Source: Welwitschia mirabilis
Taxonomy: Eukaryota; Gnetophyta; Gnetopsida; Welwitschiales
Assembly: GCA_051453625.1 (NCBI GenBank)
Contig: JBOZIK010000001.1
Location: forward strand, 72,968,685-73,032,684
Direction of reading: 5' to 3'
Length of the DNA stretch: 64,000 nucleotides
Shown: in pieces, positions 1 to 11,639 of the stretch
Layout: every line of letters begins with the position of its first letter
Numbering within the stretch: position 1 is the first letter of the stretch
Position numbers and translations under genes: made by a program
Notes under the pieces: model-generated
Told to the model about the DNA's origin: nothing
The model's database searches: none
What the model saw: only the letters and a program-made list of their open reading frames with translations

Positions 1-480
1 AAAAACTCTATTAATTAAAGCTTACAAAATGTGGGTTATAGCATTATCATTCTTGGCTCTAGGTAAAATGGCATGTACTTGTTCAAATGCTCATTTATTT
101 CAAAATGCATAAAATCTGTCAATTACATAACATAAGGAAGAAAATATTTATTCATAATATAGTGCACCTATCACATCTACCAAGAATTTAAATGAGTAAC
201 TATGGTGCAAAATATATTATTATGTCCTCTTTGAAATTTTTAATTTATTAGTTTTATCTATGATTTTAAGTCCTCACATAAGGGGATTAGCTAATTTTAA
301 ATGTTTGGATAGATTTTCTCATAAAAATCTTTTAACATGATTTTTATCATTTTCAGGGTAAATTATAAAGATTACAAACTAAAGTTAATTTAAAATGATA
401 TCTTATTTTGATAAGGAATTTAATAAGAATAATTAATCATTTAACTAAAAGCTTAATATACTTAATATTCAAGTAAATAA
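1..480. other. AT-rich sequence, nothing recognised
   Basis: No open frame with a recognisable protein, no tRNA-like or terminal-repeat structure was seen. It lies directly upstream of a Gypsy 3' non-coding fragment and may belong to the same element, but I found no match to the other copies in the window. Confidence 0.4.
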
Positions 481-485
481 GGTTT

Positions 486-1100
486 AGAAAATATGGGATA
501 TGGCAGAAGGACCTTTAGCAGTATGATATGGTAGTTATGGAAACTCTACCAAAGAGTGAGTTGACCATGATCTATCTCAAATTGTGGGACCCTACTTTTT
601 GGTAGTGGTTGTACTTCCCTCATCATGATGAATAGTGTTTTTTAANNNNNNNNNNNNNNNNNNNNNNNNNNNNNNNNNNNNNNNNNNNNNNNNNNNNNNN
701 NNNNNNNNNNNNNNNNNNNNNNNNNNNNNNNNNNNNNNNNNNNNNNNNNNNNNNNNNNNNNNNNNNNNNNNNNNNNNNNNNNNNNNNNNNNNNNNNNNNN
801 NNNNNNNNNNNNNNNNNNNNNNNNNNNNNNNNNNNNNNNNNNNNNNNNNNNNNNNNNNNNNNNNNNNNNNNNNNNNNNNNNNNNNNNNNNNNNNNNNNNN
901 NNNNNNNNNNNNNNNNNNNNNNNNNNNNNNNNNNNNNNNNNNCACCAAAGAGTGAGTTGACCATGATCTATCTCAAACTGTGGGATCCTAATCTTTCGGT
1001 AGTGGTTGTACTTCCCTCATCATGATGAATACTGTTTTTAATACCTTATTAACTTGATTTTTATAACTCCATAGCCATAGTTCTATGAGCATGATAGAAC
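486..1100 (+). mobile_element. Gypsy-family 3' non-coding fragment
   Basis: The stretch reading 'agcagtatgatatggtagttatgg', followed by a 'gttgaccatga' block and a 'cttccctcatcatgatgaata' block, matches the order seen at 50,991-51,170 and, reversed, at 60,960-61,140. In those two places it lies downstream of Gypsy integrase, so this is a fragment of the same family's 3' non-coding region. No pol sequence is visible here. A 297-N gap (646-942) splits it. The 98 bases left of the gap (548-645) reappear right of it (944-1041) with a few mismatches. Confidence 0.6.
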
Positions 1101-1129
1101 ATATTAATCATTGGATGATATATTAGAAA

Positions 1130-1924
1130 AGTCTCATTAGTTTTTTAGCAAATGATTGGATTGATTTTAGTCCTAAAATCACATTAACACTTTTTGAAAG
1201 AATTANNNNNNNNNNNNNNNNNNNNNNNNNNNNNNNNNNNNNNNNNNNNNNNNNNNNNNNNNNNNNNNNNNNNNNNNTCATTAGTTCTAAGCAAATCATA
1301 AACTCATTTAGGATGATGATAATGTCATAGTAAATCGTTCCAAAACTGTCAAAGTTTTAATTGACCATACTTATTAAAGAGGTAATAAGATGACCACTTA
1401 ATAATACCAGGTAGGAAGAGTCGAGTTAGGTTAAATATAATGGGTTGATATTTAGCTAGACTTATTTAAGTTTTTCCTCTTGTTTAAGGGTACACAAGGA
1501 TCTAAGTAAAATTTTTGCCATTATAAATTTTGAAAATCAAAAAAGTCTTCTATAAAGACTAAACATTTTAATATAGTTAAAATTACAGTTGCCAAAGGAG
1601 GGGATGTATATGGCTAGGAATATAAAGAGCAGAACCAGCTTAGTAAGATTGAAAGTGACAAAAATATTAGTGTTTCCTACATTATTGCCTTTCTTTATAG
1701 GTCCTTTTTACTTTAGTAATAGGGGAACATACAGTTGTACGTTTTAATACTTAGCACATCTATATTGGGAAAATAGAGATTGAAATTAAAAGGCAGACCA
1801 TAAAATGGCATTGGTGGGATTCAAAAACAAGACCTCCCACCAAGTGCCCTAACTCATGCAGGATGACTAGTTCTGCTAAGTTCTCGGTCAAGTTTTAAAG
1901 GCGTTTTGATCTTCCTTTATTTGC
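1130..1924. other. Intergenic AT-rich sequence with a 72-N gap
   Basis: No protein-coding signal. Around 1820-1860 there is 'ggtgggattcaaaaacaag' followed by 'acctcccaccaag'. Read on the minus strand this loosely resembles a degenerate Pol III B box, but no A box was found at the right distance. Confidence 0.35.
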
Positions 1925-2977
1925 GATTAGCAGTTTAAGTGTTTGATAGCAAGGTGGAGAAGGACCGGTGTGGGCTCTGTGTGTGCACAGGTGAAGTGGA
2001 GGAGTTAGCAGATGGTGCAGACAGGGAGGGAGACCACCGAGGCACGGTAAGGGAGCAGACACTGGTGAGATCACAGAGGGATGGCACATACGAGAGGCGT
2101 TGCAAATGTTTGAAAGCGTTGGAGGCGGCGTTGCCAGGAAACACCGGTGAGGGAGCGGATGATGCAGGCAGGCGGGGCTGCGGTGGCACAGGAGAGTAGG
2201 TACAGTGTAGTTGCGGTCAGGCAGGTGTGGTGCGGGTGCCGCAGGCAGCACAGGCGGAGAACGCAAACATGATTTGCATAGGACTTCAGAGGCCGCAGAG
2301 GGAACAGGGCAGGAGAAGGGCGATCAGGATCACAACCGCAGGGGCATCCACAGTGGAGGTGAGGAATGCGGAGAGCACACTTTGGGGGAAAGAAAACGCT
2401 GGCTGCGGGCAGTACCGATGGGAAGGGCGAACGGCGGCGATGACCTCACGAAGTACTGGGACACAGGCGCAGGCCGAGGTGAGGGGTGCGATGGCTGCGA
2501 AGCGGCAGGAGAGGCAGGCAGCGGTAAGGCACACAAAGGTGCCGCGGAGGAGGCTACATTGTTTGCGGCAGGAGGAGGAAGTAAGCGTGTGGAGTGAAGA
2601 TGCATGCGACGCGGTGGCCNNNNNNNNNNNNNNNNNNNNNNNNNNNNNNNNNNNNNNNNNNNNNNNNNNNNNNNNNNNNNNNNNNNNNNNNNNNNNNNNN
2701 NNNNNNNNNNNNNNNNNNNCAACGCGGTGGCCTATAACATAGGAGCTAAAGCTCATCGAGTTGCAGAGGAGGCTTCGGGCATTGCAGGCGATCATAGGCG
2801 GAAGGAGCTTGGAGAGAAGGAGGGCCGACGATGTTGCTGGTGCGCAGGAGGCATATGAGGAGACGGTGGGACCAGACGAGGCGGGACAGAGAAGACGCAG
2901 AAAGGACGTGCGTGAGGAAAAACCCACTTCCATAAAAAATAAAATCTCAAGTTTAAACCCTCGGCAAAATATTTAAT
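1925..2977. other. GC-rich, purine-skewed island of unknown nature
   Basis: This kilobase is far richer in G+C and in CpG than all its surroundings, and its plus strand is strongly biased to purines (long runs such as gcaggcagcacaggcgg). Several frames stay open on both strands (for example 1939-2199 and 2211-2597 on plus, 2286-2933 on minus). Low stop density is expected from this composition, the translations are low complexity, and no family was recognised. On the minus strand it is pyrimidine-rich and ends in 'ccgagggtttaaacttgag'; this resembles a plant 5' leader or first exon, but that is only a guess. A 100-N gap at 2620-2719 is flanked by an 11-base overlap. Confidence 0.5.
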
Positions 2978-3192
2978 NNNNNNNNNNNNNNNNNNNNNNN
3001 NNNNNNNNNNNNNNNNNNNNNNNNNNNNNNNNNNNNNNNNNNNNNNNNNNNNNNNNNNNNNNNNNNNNNNNNNNNNNGAAGGCGGGGCCAGACGAGGCGG
3101 GACAGAGAAAACGCAGAAAGGAAGTGCGTGAGGAAAAACCCACTTCCAAAAAAATAAAATCTCAAGTTTAAACCCTTGGCAAAATATTTAGT
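2860..3192 (+). repeat. Direct duplication across a 100-N gap
   Basis: Sequence 2860-2977 (…gacgaggcgggacagag… to …ggcaaaatattta) recurs at 3078-3192 with only scattered differences, separated by exactly 100 N. It looks like two overlapping contig ends, possibly two alleles, that were not merged. Confidence 0.75.
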
Positions 3193-4727
3193 AATGAGTA
3201 AGGTTGGAGCAAATAAAATTTAGGGTTTTTAAAAGGACTGTACTTTTTTGAATGGGGGTTGAATTCTAGACCTCTGCCTAATTGACAAGTTGTGATAACC
3301 AGTGAACACACAGATGCACTTTGACAAGGACTGGAAGGTGATTTTAGTTAAGATCTATCTTGCTATTCCTTATAGTTAATGCCAGTTTATTTCATGAATG
3401 ACCTTGGTTGCATGGTTAGCCCAGGTTAAACTCCTCCTTCAATAAGCCTAACTTGAAGTTCTAGTTCAGGTACTTAATAAAACATTTAAACAAGTTTAAG
3501 ACTATTTTAAGGGTAGAGATTTTCTTTAGGCATGAAGAATAACAATTATAAACTAAAAACCATAACAAACTTGTGATCGTTTTCTAAGGAAAATTGCAGT
3601 TTTACTATTTCATAACAAACCCAAAATATTTCATGAAGTAGGCTTAATTCTTAATTTAATTTCACATAACATCAAGTATAAAGCATCTCACTGTAACATA
3701 TACAAGTAGTAAAGTGCAAATAGGGAACACTTAAAAACTAAATACCATGAGATAGATTAAATAGCAATAAATCAAACACACTTTCATTAGTGGAGAATAA
3801 GATCCAGTACAGAAGACACTTATAACTGACACATAGTAGCTCAACTAATTCTAACTAATACACATGCCATGCAACGACTGAAATAAAAACAACACAAACA
3901 CTTTCACATAACTGCAGAAATAACATAGAAGTGACATGAAGACAACCACACGATTACTAGTTTGTCTCAGCTTCCTTGCATGCAACATTTCCTTCAAAAG
4001 CACAAGTGGTATGAGAACTAAATCATCACAACTCCCAGTGTGGCCCACAACATAGAACAGGTTGAAAAGGTACCAAGGCAGGCTAGGATTACACAGCAAG
4101 AGACTCGACCAAGACCTTTCATCAATTACATTATCTTATTTACAATCAATTCACCACATTATCACAAGCAAGCCAGTTGCACACAACCAGGAGGGACAAG
4201 ATTATTTATATGGCATGCATATCTTTTCTTTTCTACCCGGATGTTCATTCCCACAGCCTTGGGACTCACAACAAAGAGCTCCACTCTTTAAGGTTCGAAC
4301 AACTAGTTACCTTGACTGGAATTAATAATCATAATTTATTTTTACCAAGGTCTAAGATCAACAACAAACTCAGGGTTAACAAGAGTTTAATCACGATGTC
4401 TCAGTCATGATGGAAGATGATAAGATTACTCAAGATTCTCAAGGAGATCACAAGACTCAAACTTAGTAAAACTACTAGAAAACTCACACAGGTTGGGGCA
4501 TCTGATTATAAGTCATAGAAACCGTCACACATACATAACAACAAGACATGCATAATACATCCACAAGCTATAAAGTACAAGATAAAAGATTACAANNNNN
4601 NNNNNNNNNNNNNNNNNNNNNNNNNNNNNNNGACCACACCTGTTCTTAACGAAGTCCACGCGCTCCTAAAAGAAAACCAGATTCCACACGATCAAGTTGC
4701 CAAATATGATTCTAAGGACAAGGGTTT
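3193..4727. other. Intergenic sequence, nothing recognised
   Basis: Short open frames at 4040-4410 overlap each other in three phases and have no recognisable motifs, so they are not called. The segment at 4632-4730 after a 36-N gap is somewhat more GC-rich and could be an unrecognised element fragment. No repeat ends seen. Confidence 0.35.
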
Positions 4728-5227
4728 CAAGTATTTATGATAGGAGACTAATAGTAGGACTGACAATAGGGTTAGGTTTCAACAAAAAGTTTAGGTTTCC
4801 TTAACCCTTCCTTTCCAAGTCTAGCCACTGGGTGTGAATAATAACATAATAGCATCTGATAATAATTTAACTACATGCATTTAATAATAATCATGAACTA
4901 ATATTCAAAATCACATATAATTTCCAANNNNNNNNNNNNNNNNNNNNNNNNNNNNNNNNNNNNNNNNNNNNNNNNNNNNNNNNNNNNNNNNNNNNNNNNN
5001 NNNNNNNNNNNNNNNNNNNNNNNNNNNCAAGTATTTATGATAGGAGACTAATTGTAGGACTGACAAGAGGATTAGGTTTCAATCGGAAGTTTAGGTTTCC
5101 TTAACCCTTCCTTTCCAAGTCTGGCCACTGGGTGTGAATAATAACATAATAGCATTTGATAATAATTTAACTACATGCATTCAATAATAATCATGAACTA
5201 ATACTCAAAATCACATATAATTTTCAA
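4728..5227 (+). repeat. 200-base direct duplication across a 100-N gap
   Basis: 4728-4927 and 5028-5227 are the same 200 bases (starting caagtatttatgatagg) with a handful of substitutions, separated by exactly 100 N. The arrangement points to unmerged overlapping contig ends rather than a biological tandem repeat. Confidence 0.85.
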
Positions 5228-5618
5228 TGCATGAATAAGATATACTTAAGAAAATAAATGTCAACTGCAGTTACAAGAAATCTAGATTACATCAAAATTG
5301 GTGTTAACTGCATCCAACAAATTATTCATGCATAATCAATATAAATCTCCAAATTAACTAAAACTATAATAAAATAATAACTCCAAGTTAATTTCTAATA
5401 AAGATATAGACAATATTTTGCATTAACATAAATGTTTACTATTACTTGTACTTAAATTTTCTTTTACTTTCAACTAGAAGCTAATTTACTTACTATCAAA
5501 AAGGAGGTTTTAATACTTAATTATTTAACAAGGGACTTAAGAAAGGTTTCTAACCTTAGTAGAACTTTGGACATGATAGATTTAGCACTAAATCATGCAT
5601 CTTCACTATCAAGCAATT
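5228..5618. other. AT-rich intergenic sequence
   Basis: No coding or structural signal seen. Confidence 0.35.
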
Positions 5619-7104
5619 CTATTAAGTTTGGTTAGGTTAATATATAGGATAAAGTAGTCAATATTCTTCATATCCCTTTATGCCCATTTATATTTTTCAT
5701 ATATTTAAATATTTTTATTTGGATATATCAAAGTCATTTTTACATTTTATTCTCATCTTAATAGAACATACAACTTTTTAGTTTGTTATTATCTCTGATT
5801 CTTTGGTCTTCTTCTTACCATACTGTTGCTTTCATCTTTAATTATCATTTCCATCTATATCCTACTTATTACCTCATTAAGTATGCTTGCATTTCTTTTA
5901 TTTTTATATTATGTTTTGCTGCTTTATTTTTAGGGTTTGTTTTATATCCCTTAACACTTTAAGTTTTTTCCTTCTAATTATCATAAGTGAACATACTTAA
6001 AATTTAGGACAAATTTTTCTATTTCATGGGGGTGGAAGTGTTGAAATCCTCAAAAGATTTACTTTAATTAGAATGAATTTTTTTATCAAAAATATGTTTT
6101 TGTTAGAACTGAAACCATAATTTGATTTTAATGCGTATCCTTCTTCTGATGTTAACTTGGAATATCTTTTTAATATGCTCTCTATGTTGACAATGTAAGA
6201 TCCTTTATGCTAGAGTATTATGCTTTATCCTTTTTTAAAATTGGCTTGCTTCTATTCCTTTCCACTTTCGTTGTTGGGGACTAACAAATGCTTAGTGGAA
6301 GGCTATGTTGTGGGTCAAATTNNNNNNNNNNNNNNNNNNNNNNNNNNNNNNNNNNNNNNNNNNNNNNNNNNNNNNNNNNNNNNNNNNNNNNNNNNNNNNN
6401 NNNNNNNNNNNNNNNNNNNNNACTATTAAGTTTGGTTAGGTTAATATATAGGATAAAGTAGTCAATATTCTTCATATACCTTTATGCCCATTTATATTTT
6501 TCATATATTTAAATATTTTGATTTGGATATATCAAAGTCATTTTTACATTTTATTCTCATCTTAATAGAACATACAGCTTTTTAGTTTGTCATTATCTCT
6601 GATTCTTTGGCGTTCTTATGACCATATTGTTGCTTTTATCTTTAATTATCATTTCAATCTATATCCTACTTATTACCTCATTAAGTATGCTTGCATTTAT
6701 TTTTCTTTTTATTTTTATATTATGTTTTTCTGCTTTATTTTTAGGGTTTGTTTTATAGCCCTTGACACTTTAAGTCTTTTCCTTCTAATTATCATAGGTG
6801 AACATGCTTAAAATTTAGGACAAATTTTTCTACTTCATGGAGGTGGAAGTGTTGAAATCCTCAAAAGATTTACTTTAATACGAATGAATTTTTTATCAAA
6901 AATATGTTTTCCTTAGAACTGAAACCATAATTCTGATTTTAAGAATATCTTTTTAATATGCACTCTATGTTGACAATGTAAGATCCTTTACGTTAGAGTA
7001 TTATGCTTTATCCTTTTTTCAAATTAGCTTGCTTCTATTCCTTTCCATTTTCTTTGTTAGGAACTAACAAATGCATAGTGGGAGACTATGTTGTGGGTCA
7101 AATT
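5619..7104 (+). repeat. About 700-base direct duplication across a 100-N gap
   Basis: 5619-6321 (starting attaagtttggttagg, ending gttgtgggtcaaatt) recurs at 6423-7104. The second copy has point differences and lacks about 25 bases near 6130-6160 of the first copy. The gap between them is exactly 100 N. Both copies are non-coding; the T-rich runs give short open frames that are not gene-like. Confidence 0.85.
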
Positions 7105-7355
7105 AGTGATATTTAACATCATGTTTAAAGTATGTTTTAGGTTTCTTTGAGTAGGTGTTTGGTCAATTAAGAGAAAAAATAGAGCAGCCNNNNNNNNNNN
7201 NNNNNNNNNNNNNNNNNNNNNCATTTCTAACCATTTATGAATGATTTTCCTAACATATTCCAAATTGCCTAACTTATTCAAAGCATCATGAATACAGCTC
7301 AGAATGATGATTGATTATCAAAAGGATTTAAAAATTTAAAAAAGAGTGTTATCTA

Positions 7356-7964
7356 CCTTATCATCTAGATGACACTCAAGGGAATGACTAATAGGATCAA
7401 TAAACAAATAAATCATATTTCTTCTAATAGTCATCCACCCTGTCACCTAGGCAACACTCAAAAGGATGATAGCCANNNNNNNNNNATCACATTTTAAAGA
7501 TGGAATGAGAAGATGATAGGGTGTGTCATCAAATTTAACTCATTTGGAAGACATAGGAATGTTTCAATTAACTTAGAATCCATGATCAAGTTTATAAGAA
7601 TGCCTAACCTTAATTACTGTACTTGCAAAAGGTGAAGAAAGATAGATTCTAGTAGGCACAGACTTCATATGCTAAAAGGAAATCCAATTATAACATAAGA
7701 AAGTAAAGGAAACTTAAGATCATCTGTTGTCCACCTGATTATTCAAACAACAACTAGGATGACTAGTAGGAATAGAAGAAATAGAACTTATAAATTTACA
7801 AGTAATAGTCATCCACCTGGTCATCTGGATGACACCCAAGATAACATCAAATGCATGGCACTCAACTGTCTCACCAAGAAGGCATGTGAAGGGCAAGAAG
7901 TCATTAGAAAAGAAGATCAACTATTATCCACTCTATCATCCAGATGACAACCAAGCAAATGATA
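7356..7964 (+). repeat. Cluster of five TCATCC/GGATGA palindromes
   Basis: Members lie at about 7356-7388, 7436-7473, 7727-7767, 7809-7845 and 7926-7964. Each has a TCATC-type left arm, a central GATGAC or equivalent, and a right arm of the GGATGATAG kind 10-20 bases later. Sequences between members are unrelated, so this is not a simple tandem array. Confidence 0.55.
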
Positions 7965-8097
7965 GTCCTAATAAACGTAAAATGGACTCCATCGATTATG
8001 AAATCTTTTTAACCCACTTAGGTCCCTAATTTAATCATCTTTGATTGTATTGAAATTTCTTGTAACATCTGAGAAGTTTGGACAAGGGATCTCTCCT

Positions 8098-8107
8098 ACT
8101 TATAAAG
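8098..8107 (+). promoter_or_regulatory. TATA-like site in LTR-like block
   Basis: The sequence 'acttataaag' lies about 360 bases before the end of the LTR-like block and is followed by a mixed leader; position and sequence fit an LTR promoter. Confidence 0.3.
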
Positions 8108-8465
8108 AAGGAAATCTCTTTGTGTTGGGATGTCTCTTCTTCAAATTACTTTTGAATCTTACTTATATTTTATGTCGATTACAACTAATTGACAATTATT
8201 TACAATTGATATAGATTATGAGGATTAACAAGTTGGTGCACCTGGTTAGGGTTTGCATTTAGGCTTGCATCTCATCTTTGCATTTTGCATTAATTCATTA
8301 CATAATTGCATTTTCATTAATTCATCATTTTGAAGTTAAAATAGGAAATTATTTTAGTTTTGTTATTTTTGATTAAAGTAATATTCTAACTTCTTATTTA
8401 GAATTCCTCTCTGGAGTACAACATTTGAGTTAACTTCCATATACTAGTATGTTTTGTATGAGTTT

Positions 8466-10070
8466 TATTGAGAATTTTAAGTATCAAAGATCAAAGATTC
8501 ATTAGAAGAATGTACCATAGTGATCACATGATTTGCACCCTAATAAATATCTAATTCTTATTCCATTTTAGTAATTATTTCCTCTATAATTTTGGACTTC
8601 ATCTTAAGAATATCTATCCCATTTAATATTTGTTTTACCATCTAACAATCCTTAAGAGCCATGATTGATAATATAGATCTATCTAGAATTGATTGTAGCA
8701 TTAGAAATCTTCATAGATAAAAATTTATAATAAGAGAAATCAACAATATCTATACTTAGATATCAAAGAGGATAATCTTATGAATGACCTTGCTTATTAT
8801 AGAAAGTAGTGTCTCTCAAAGTAAAATAACAAAAAGATAAATAAAAATTAAGATTTCATTTTATGAATTTAAGTGAAGCATATAGATTATTCTCATCTAG
8901 CATTTTAATTTAGATGTGTTTGTCAATCCTATTGTAAATTGAAATAAGTTTTCTCATCTTTCATCTCCTATATGATAAAAATAAATCATATTCAAACTAG
9001 AAAATGATAAACATGAAGATTTTGCATCCTCCCAAGTATCTACAATGTTACAAGTAACAAACCTATCAAAGAAATAAATGCTAGAAATATTTTAAACTGT
9101 ATATGCTATAAAGCCTTTAAGACTTCATAGTGAAGAGGATAAAGGCCCAATTTTATTTACTCATTACCAAGTATAATATATTTTTACATTAGAATAAGTT
9201 ATTTCTTTTTCTTTTATGGTTTCTTTTACTTTCTTTCACTTTTCCATTTTGTTTACAAGTTCTTTTTGTGTATTTTATTTATTCATTTTTTCCCTCTTTT
9301 AAGGTTGCATTGTTTATCTTGAATTTTCTCTTTTGCATCTTATTTCTTCTAGTAATACTAGAATTCCTCCATTAAGTTTTTATCTTCTCTTTTAGGAACA
9401 TCAAGTACATGAAGGTTTATGGATTTTTCTTACTTTTTCTCCTAAACTTTTATAGCTTCAAAACTAGCTATCCAACATCTAAGGAAAAAAAAAATCCTTT
9501 AACATGTGTATTTTTGTTTTATAAATCTTCAATCTTGTGAGTCAATCCAATTTTTACATCTAGCTTCATTATTTTTTAAAGAATTCCTTTGCATTAGCTC
9601 TTCATGTAATTTTGTAAAATTTTCATTTACATAAGGAAACCTCCCACCATCGTTTCAAGCTATTTAATTTTTGTCATCATGATTTTCCATTTAATTTTGA
9701 AATGAATATTAATTTCATGTTTATGATTTGAGTTCTTTGTTCATTCTAATAAAGCAACTGTATTATATTTGGTGCAATTTCTTTCTAGATAGTAGTCTTT
9801 ATTATCCTTTTCTTTTTTCCTTTTTTCTAAAAGGCATTCAATGGATTTGTGGAATGGAAAGATAAACAAATATGTGAAACTACAAATTTGTGAAATTATA
9901 TATATCAAACACCATCTACAAATCTATGAAACTGCATAGATGAAAGTATAATTTAAAAGAAATAAATATTACATAAAAGAAAGACATTTGTTAATAACAT
10001 TAATAAACAAAGGACATTAATGAGCATATTAAGCTAAGCTTGATATAAAGAAAATAAGCTTGAACTACTA
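8466..10070. other. AT-rich intergenic sequence
   Basis: T-rich tracts around 9190-9620 and A-rich tracts elsewhere; no recognisable protein, terminal repeat or RNA gene. Confidence 0.35.
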
Positions 10071-10290
10071 ATGGGATGATAGTATAATTGATAAAACACT
10101 CATTCTCCACATAAGAGATAATAGGTTTGACTCTTTAGATGCTCTACTTCATAGTAAAACTTCTATAAGGTTTTACATGTAATTAAATCATTTATTTAAA
10201 TGATTGAAATAGTTGATCTTTCATAGGGAGGAACAACCAACAAAAGTGCTAAGTTGGACATTTCTCCTACCCCTTCTCATGAAAATGAGC
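10071..10290 (+). mobile_element. Possible tRNA-derived SINE
   Basis: 'gatagtataattgataaaac' (about 10,077-10,096) resembles a degenerate tRNA A-box arm. 'aggtttgactctt' (10,123-10,135) resembles a B box (consensus GGTTCGANTCC), about 30-40 bases downstream as in a tRNA. What follows is not a tRNA acceptor stem but an unrelated tail, as in tRNA-derived SINEs. A true tRNA is excluded by the missing stems. No clear target duplication was seen. Confidence 0.35.
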
Positions 10291-11639
10291 TTGGAATAGG
10301 TTAAATTAAAAGGGACTTTATATTAAAATACATGTTACCAACTCACCTCATCACTTACAAGGCACATGCATACAATGTTGTTTAACTCAATAAGCATGAG
10401 GAATATATTGGTTAAAAATTTAAAAAGTTAATAATGAATATAATAATTATGAAATATGCAAAACATGCTAATGCCATTATAGCCATGAATCTTAATTGGC
10501 TCTCCAAGAAACTCAATCATTCTTTGAACTAATAGTTGTAAAAAATACTAATGTTGCATCTTTTTATCTTTTTTCACTCATAGATTTTTTCTAAATGCCT
10601 CAAAAAAGGTTTTATAAAAGCTTAAAGATTCATATAGGAAGGTCCAATTCCAAATTTCATACAAAAAAGGCATTCTTCACATTTTAAAGAGAGGCAATGG
10701 ATATGGGCCTTGTTACAAAACTAAAAATAGAGTAAAAGAGAGGATACTATTAAAAACATTTAGGAAGAGGAAAACATTCATAGTGCTCACTAGAAAAAAT
10801 AACATTATTGTGTAACTTCCATAATTCATACCATAAATCACACCTGGAAACATCCCACAAAATTTGAATATCATTTAAATGAATGTTGCCAATATCATAA
10901 ATGTAAAGAGAAAAGGAAGAAATCTCAAACCAACCAAAGCATTTGCGCAGCTAATCTAAACTAGAATGATCAACCTTATAATGCTAAAAAGTATTATGAA
11001 AGGACTCTTTAGTATTATAATAATGAAAAAGAGGTTAGTGATGCCTTATTTTTATCAAGTACTCATCAAGGAGAAAATCTTGATAGAGAGGACACCAAAG
11101 ACAAAAAACTACTTTAAGGTTTTTNNNNNNNNNNNNNNNNNNNNNNNNNNNNNNNNNNNNNNNNNNNNNNNNNNNNNNNACCTGGGAAGATTAAGCTTAA
11201 GAAGATTTTAATTATAAAATAGGTTATGCCTATGGCATTTTTTACTAGTCTAATTAAGAAAGGGAATATTATTTAGCCAAGTCCAAAGGGTTTTCCCTTC
11301 AAATAGAATAATTATATCAATGTTTTATTACTGATGAGAAGTAAGAAACTACGTTCATTTGGAAAAATAAAGAAGGCATATTATATGTTTTATGAATTAA
11401 GTTGTAATAAGAAGGACTTCTTCCATTGGAATCTTAAACATCTTTCATTTAATTAGTATTATTTAAGGGAGGTTAAGTGCCTTTTTTTTTACTAATTAAA
11501 TGATTTGTAAGATTTAGATAAGAGTACCAAATGGAATAACTATGGCTAATAGTTCTATNNNNNNNNNNNNNNNNNNNNNNNNNNNNNNNNNNNNNNNNNN
11601 NNNNNNNNNNNNNNNNNNNNTAAGGGTGAAGACAAAAAG
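10291..11639. other. Intergenic sequence with two small gaps
   Basis: No recognised gene. Gaps at 11,125-11,179 and 11,559-11,620. The 3' end of the LINE probably lies within or just right of this region, but I could not fix it. Confidence 0.35.
11445..11503. repeat. 14-base perfect inverted repeat
   Basis: tcatttaattagta at 11,445-11,458 and its exact reverse complement tactaattaaatga at 11,490-11,503, with a 31-base loop that includes a T-run. Could be the tip of a small element or chance in AT-rich DNA. Confidence 0.5.

Larger units (their letters stand above)
7300..8465 (+). mobile_element. LTR-like block of a Gypsy-related family
   Basis: The block starts with several copies of the TCATCC/GGATGA palindrome that also marks the Gypsy LTRs at 40.7 and 53.3 kb. 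It continues through a TATA-like site and ends with 'gtacaacatttgagttaac' and 'atactagtatg', close to 'acaacatttgggtgaactc' near the end of those LTRs. No primer-binding site follows within 100 bases, so either the LTR is solo or truncated, or it belongs to a related but different family. Gaps at 7190-7221 and 7476-7485 hide part of the 5' side. Confidence 0.45.

Noticed and set aside
1939-2933. Several open frames on both strands as genes
   Set aside because: They overlap in many phases, are low complexity, and are expected from the high GC content; no start context, splice pattern or motif supports any of them.
4040-4410. Three overlapping plus-strand open frames
   Set aside because: Same DNA in three phases, no recognisable domain or splice sites.
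7356-7964. CRISPR-like array
   Set aside because: The repeats are imperfect palindromes with irregular spacing in a plant genome; no spacer regularity.
10071-10140. Functional tRNA gene
   Set aside because: A- and B-box-like pieces only; acceptor and anticodon stems do not pair.
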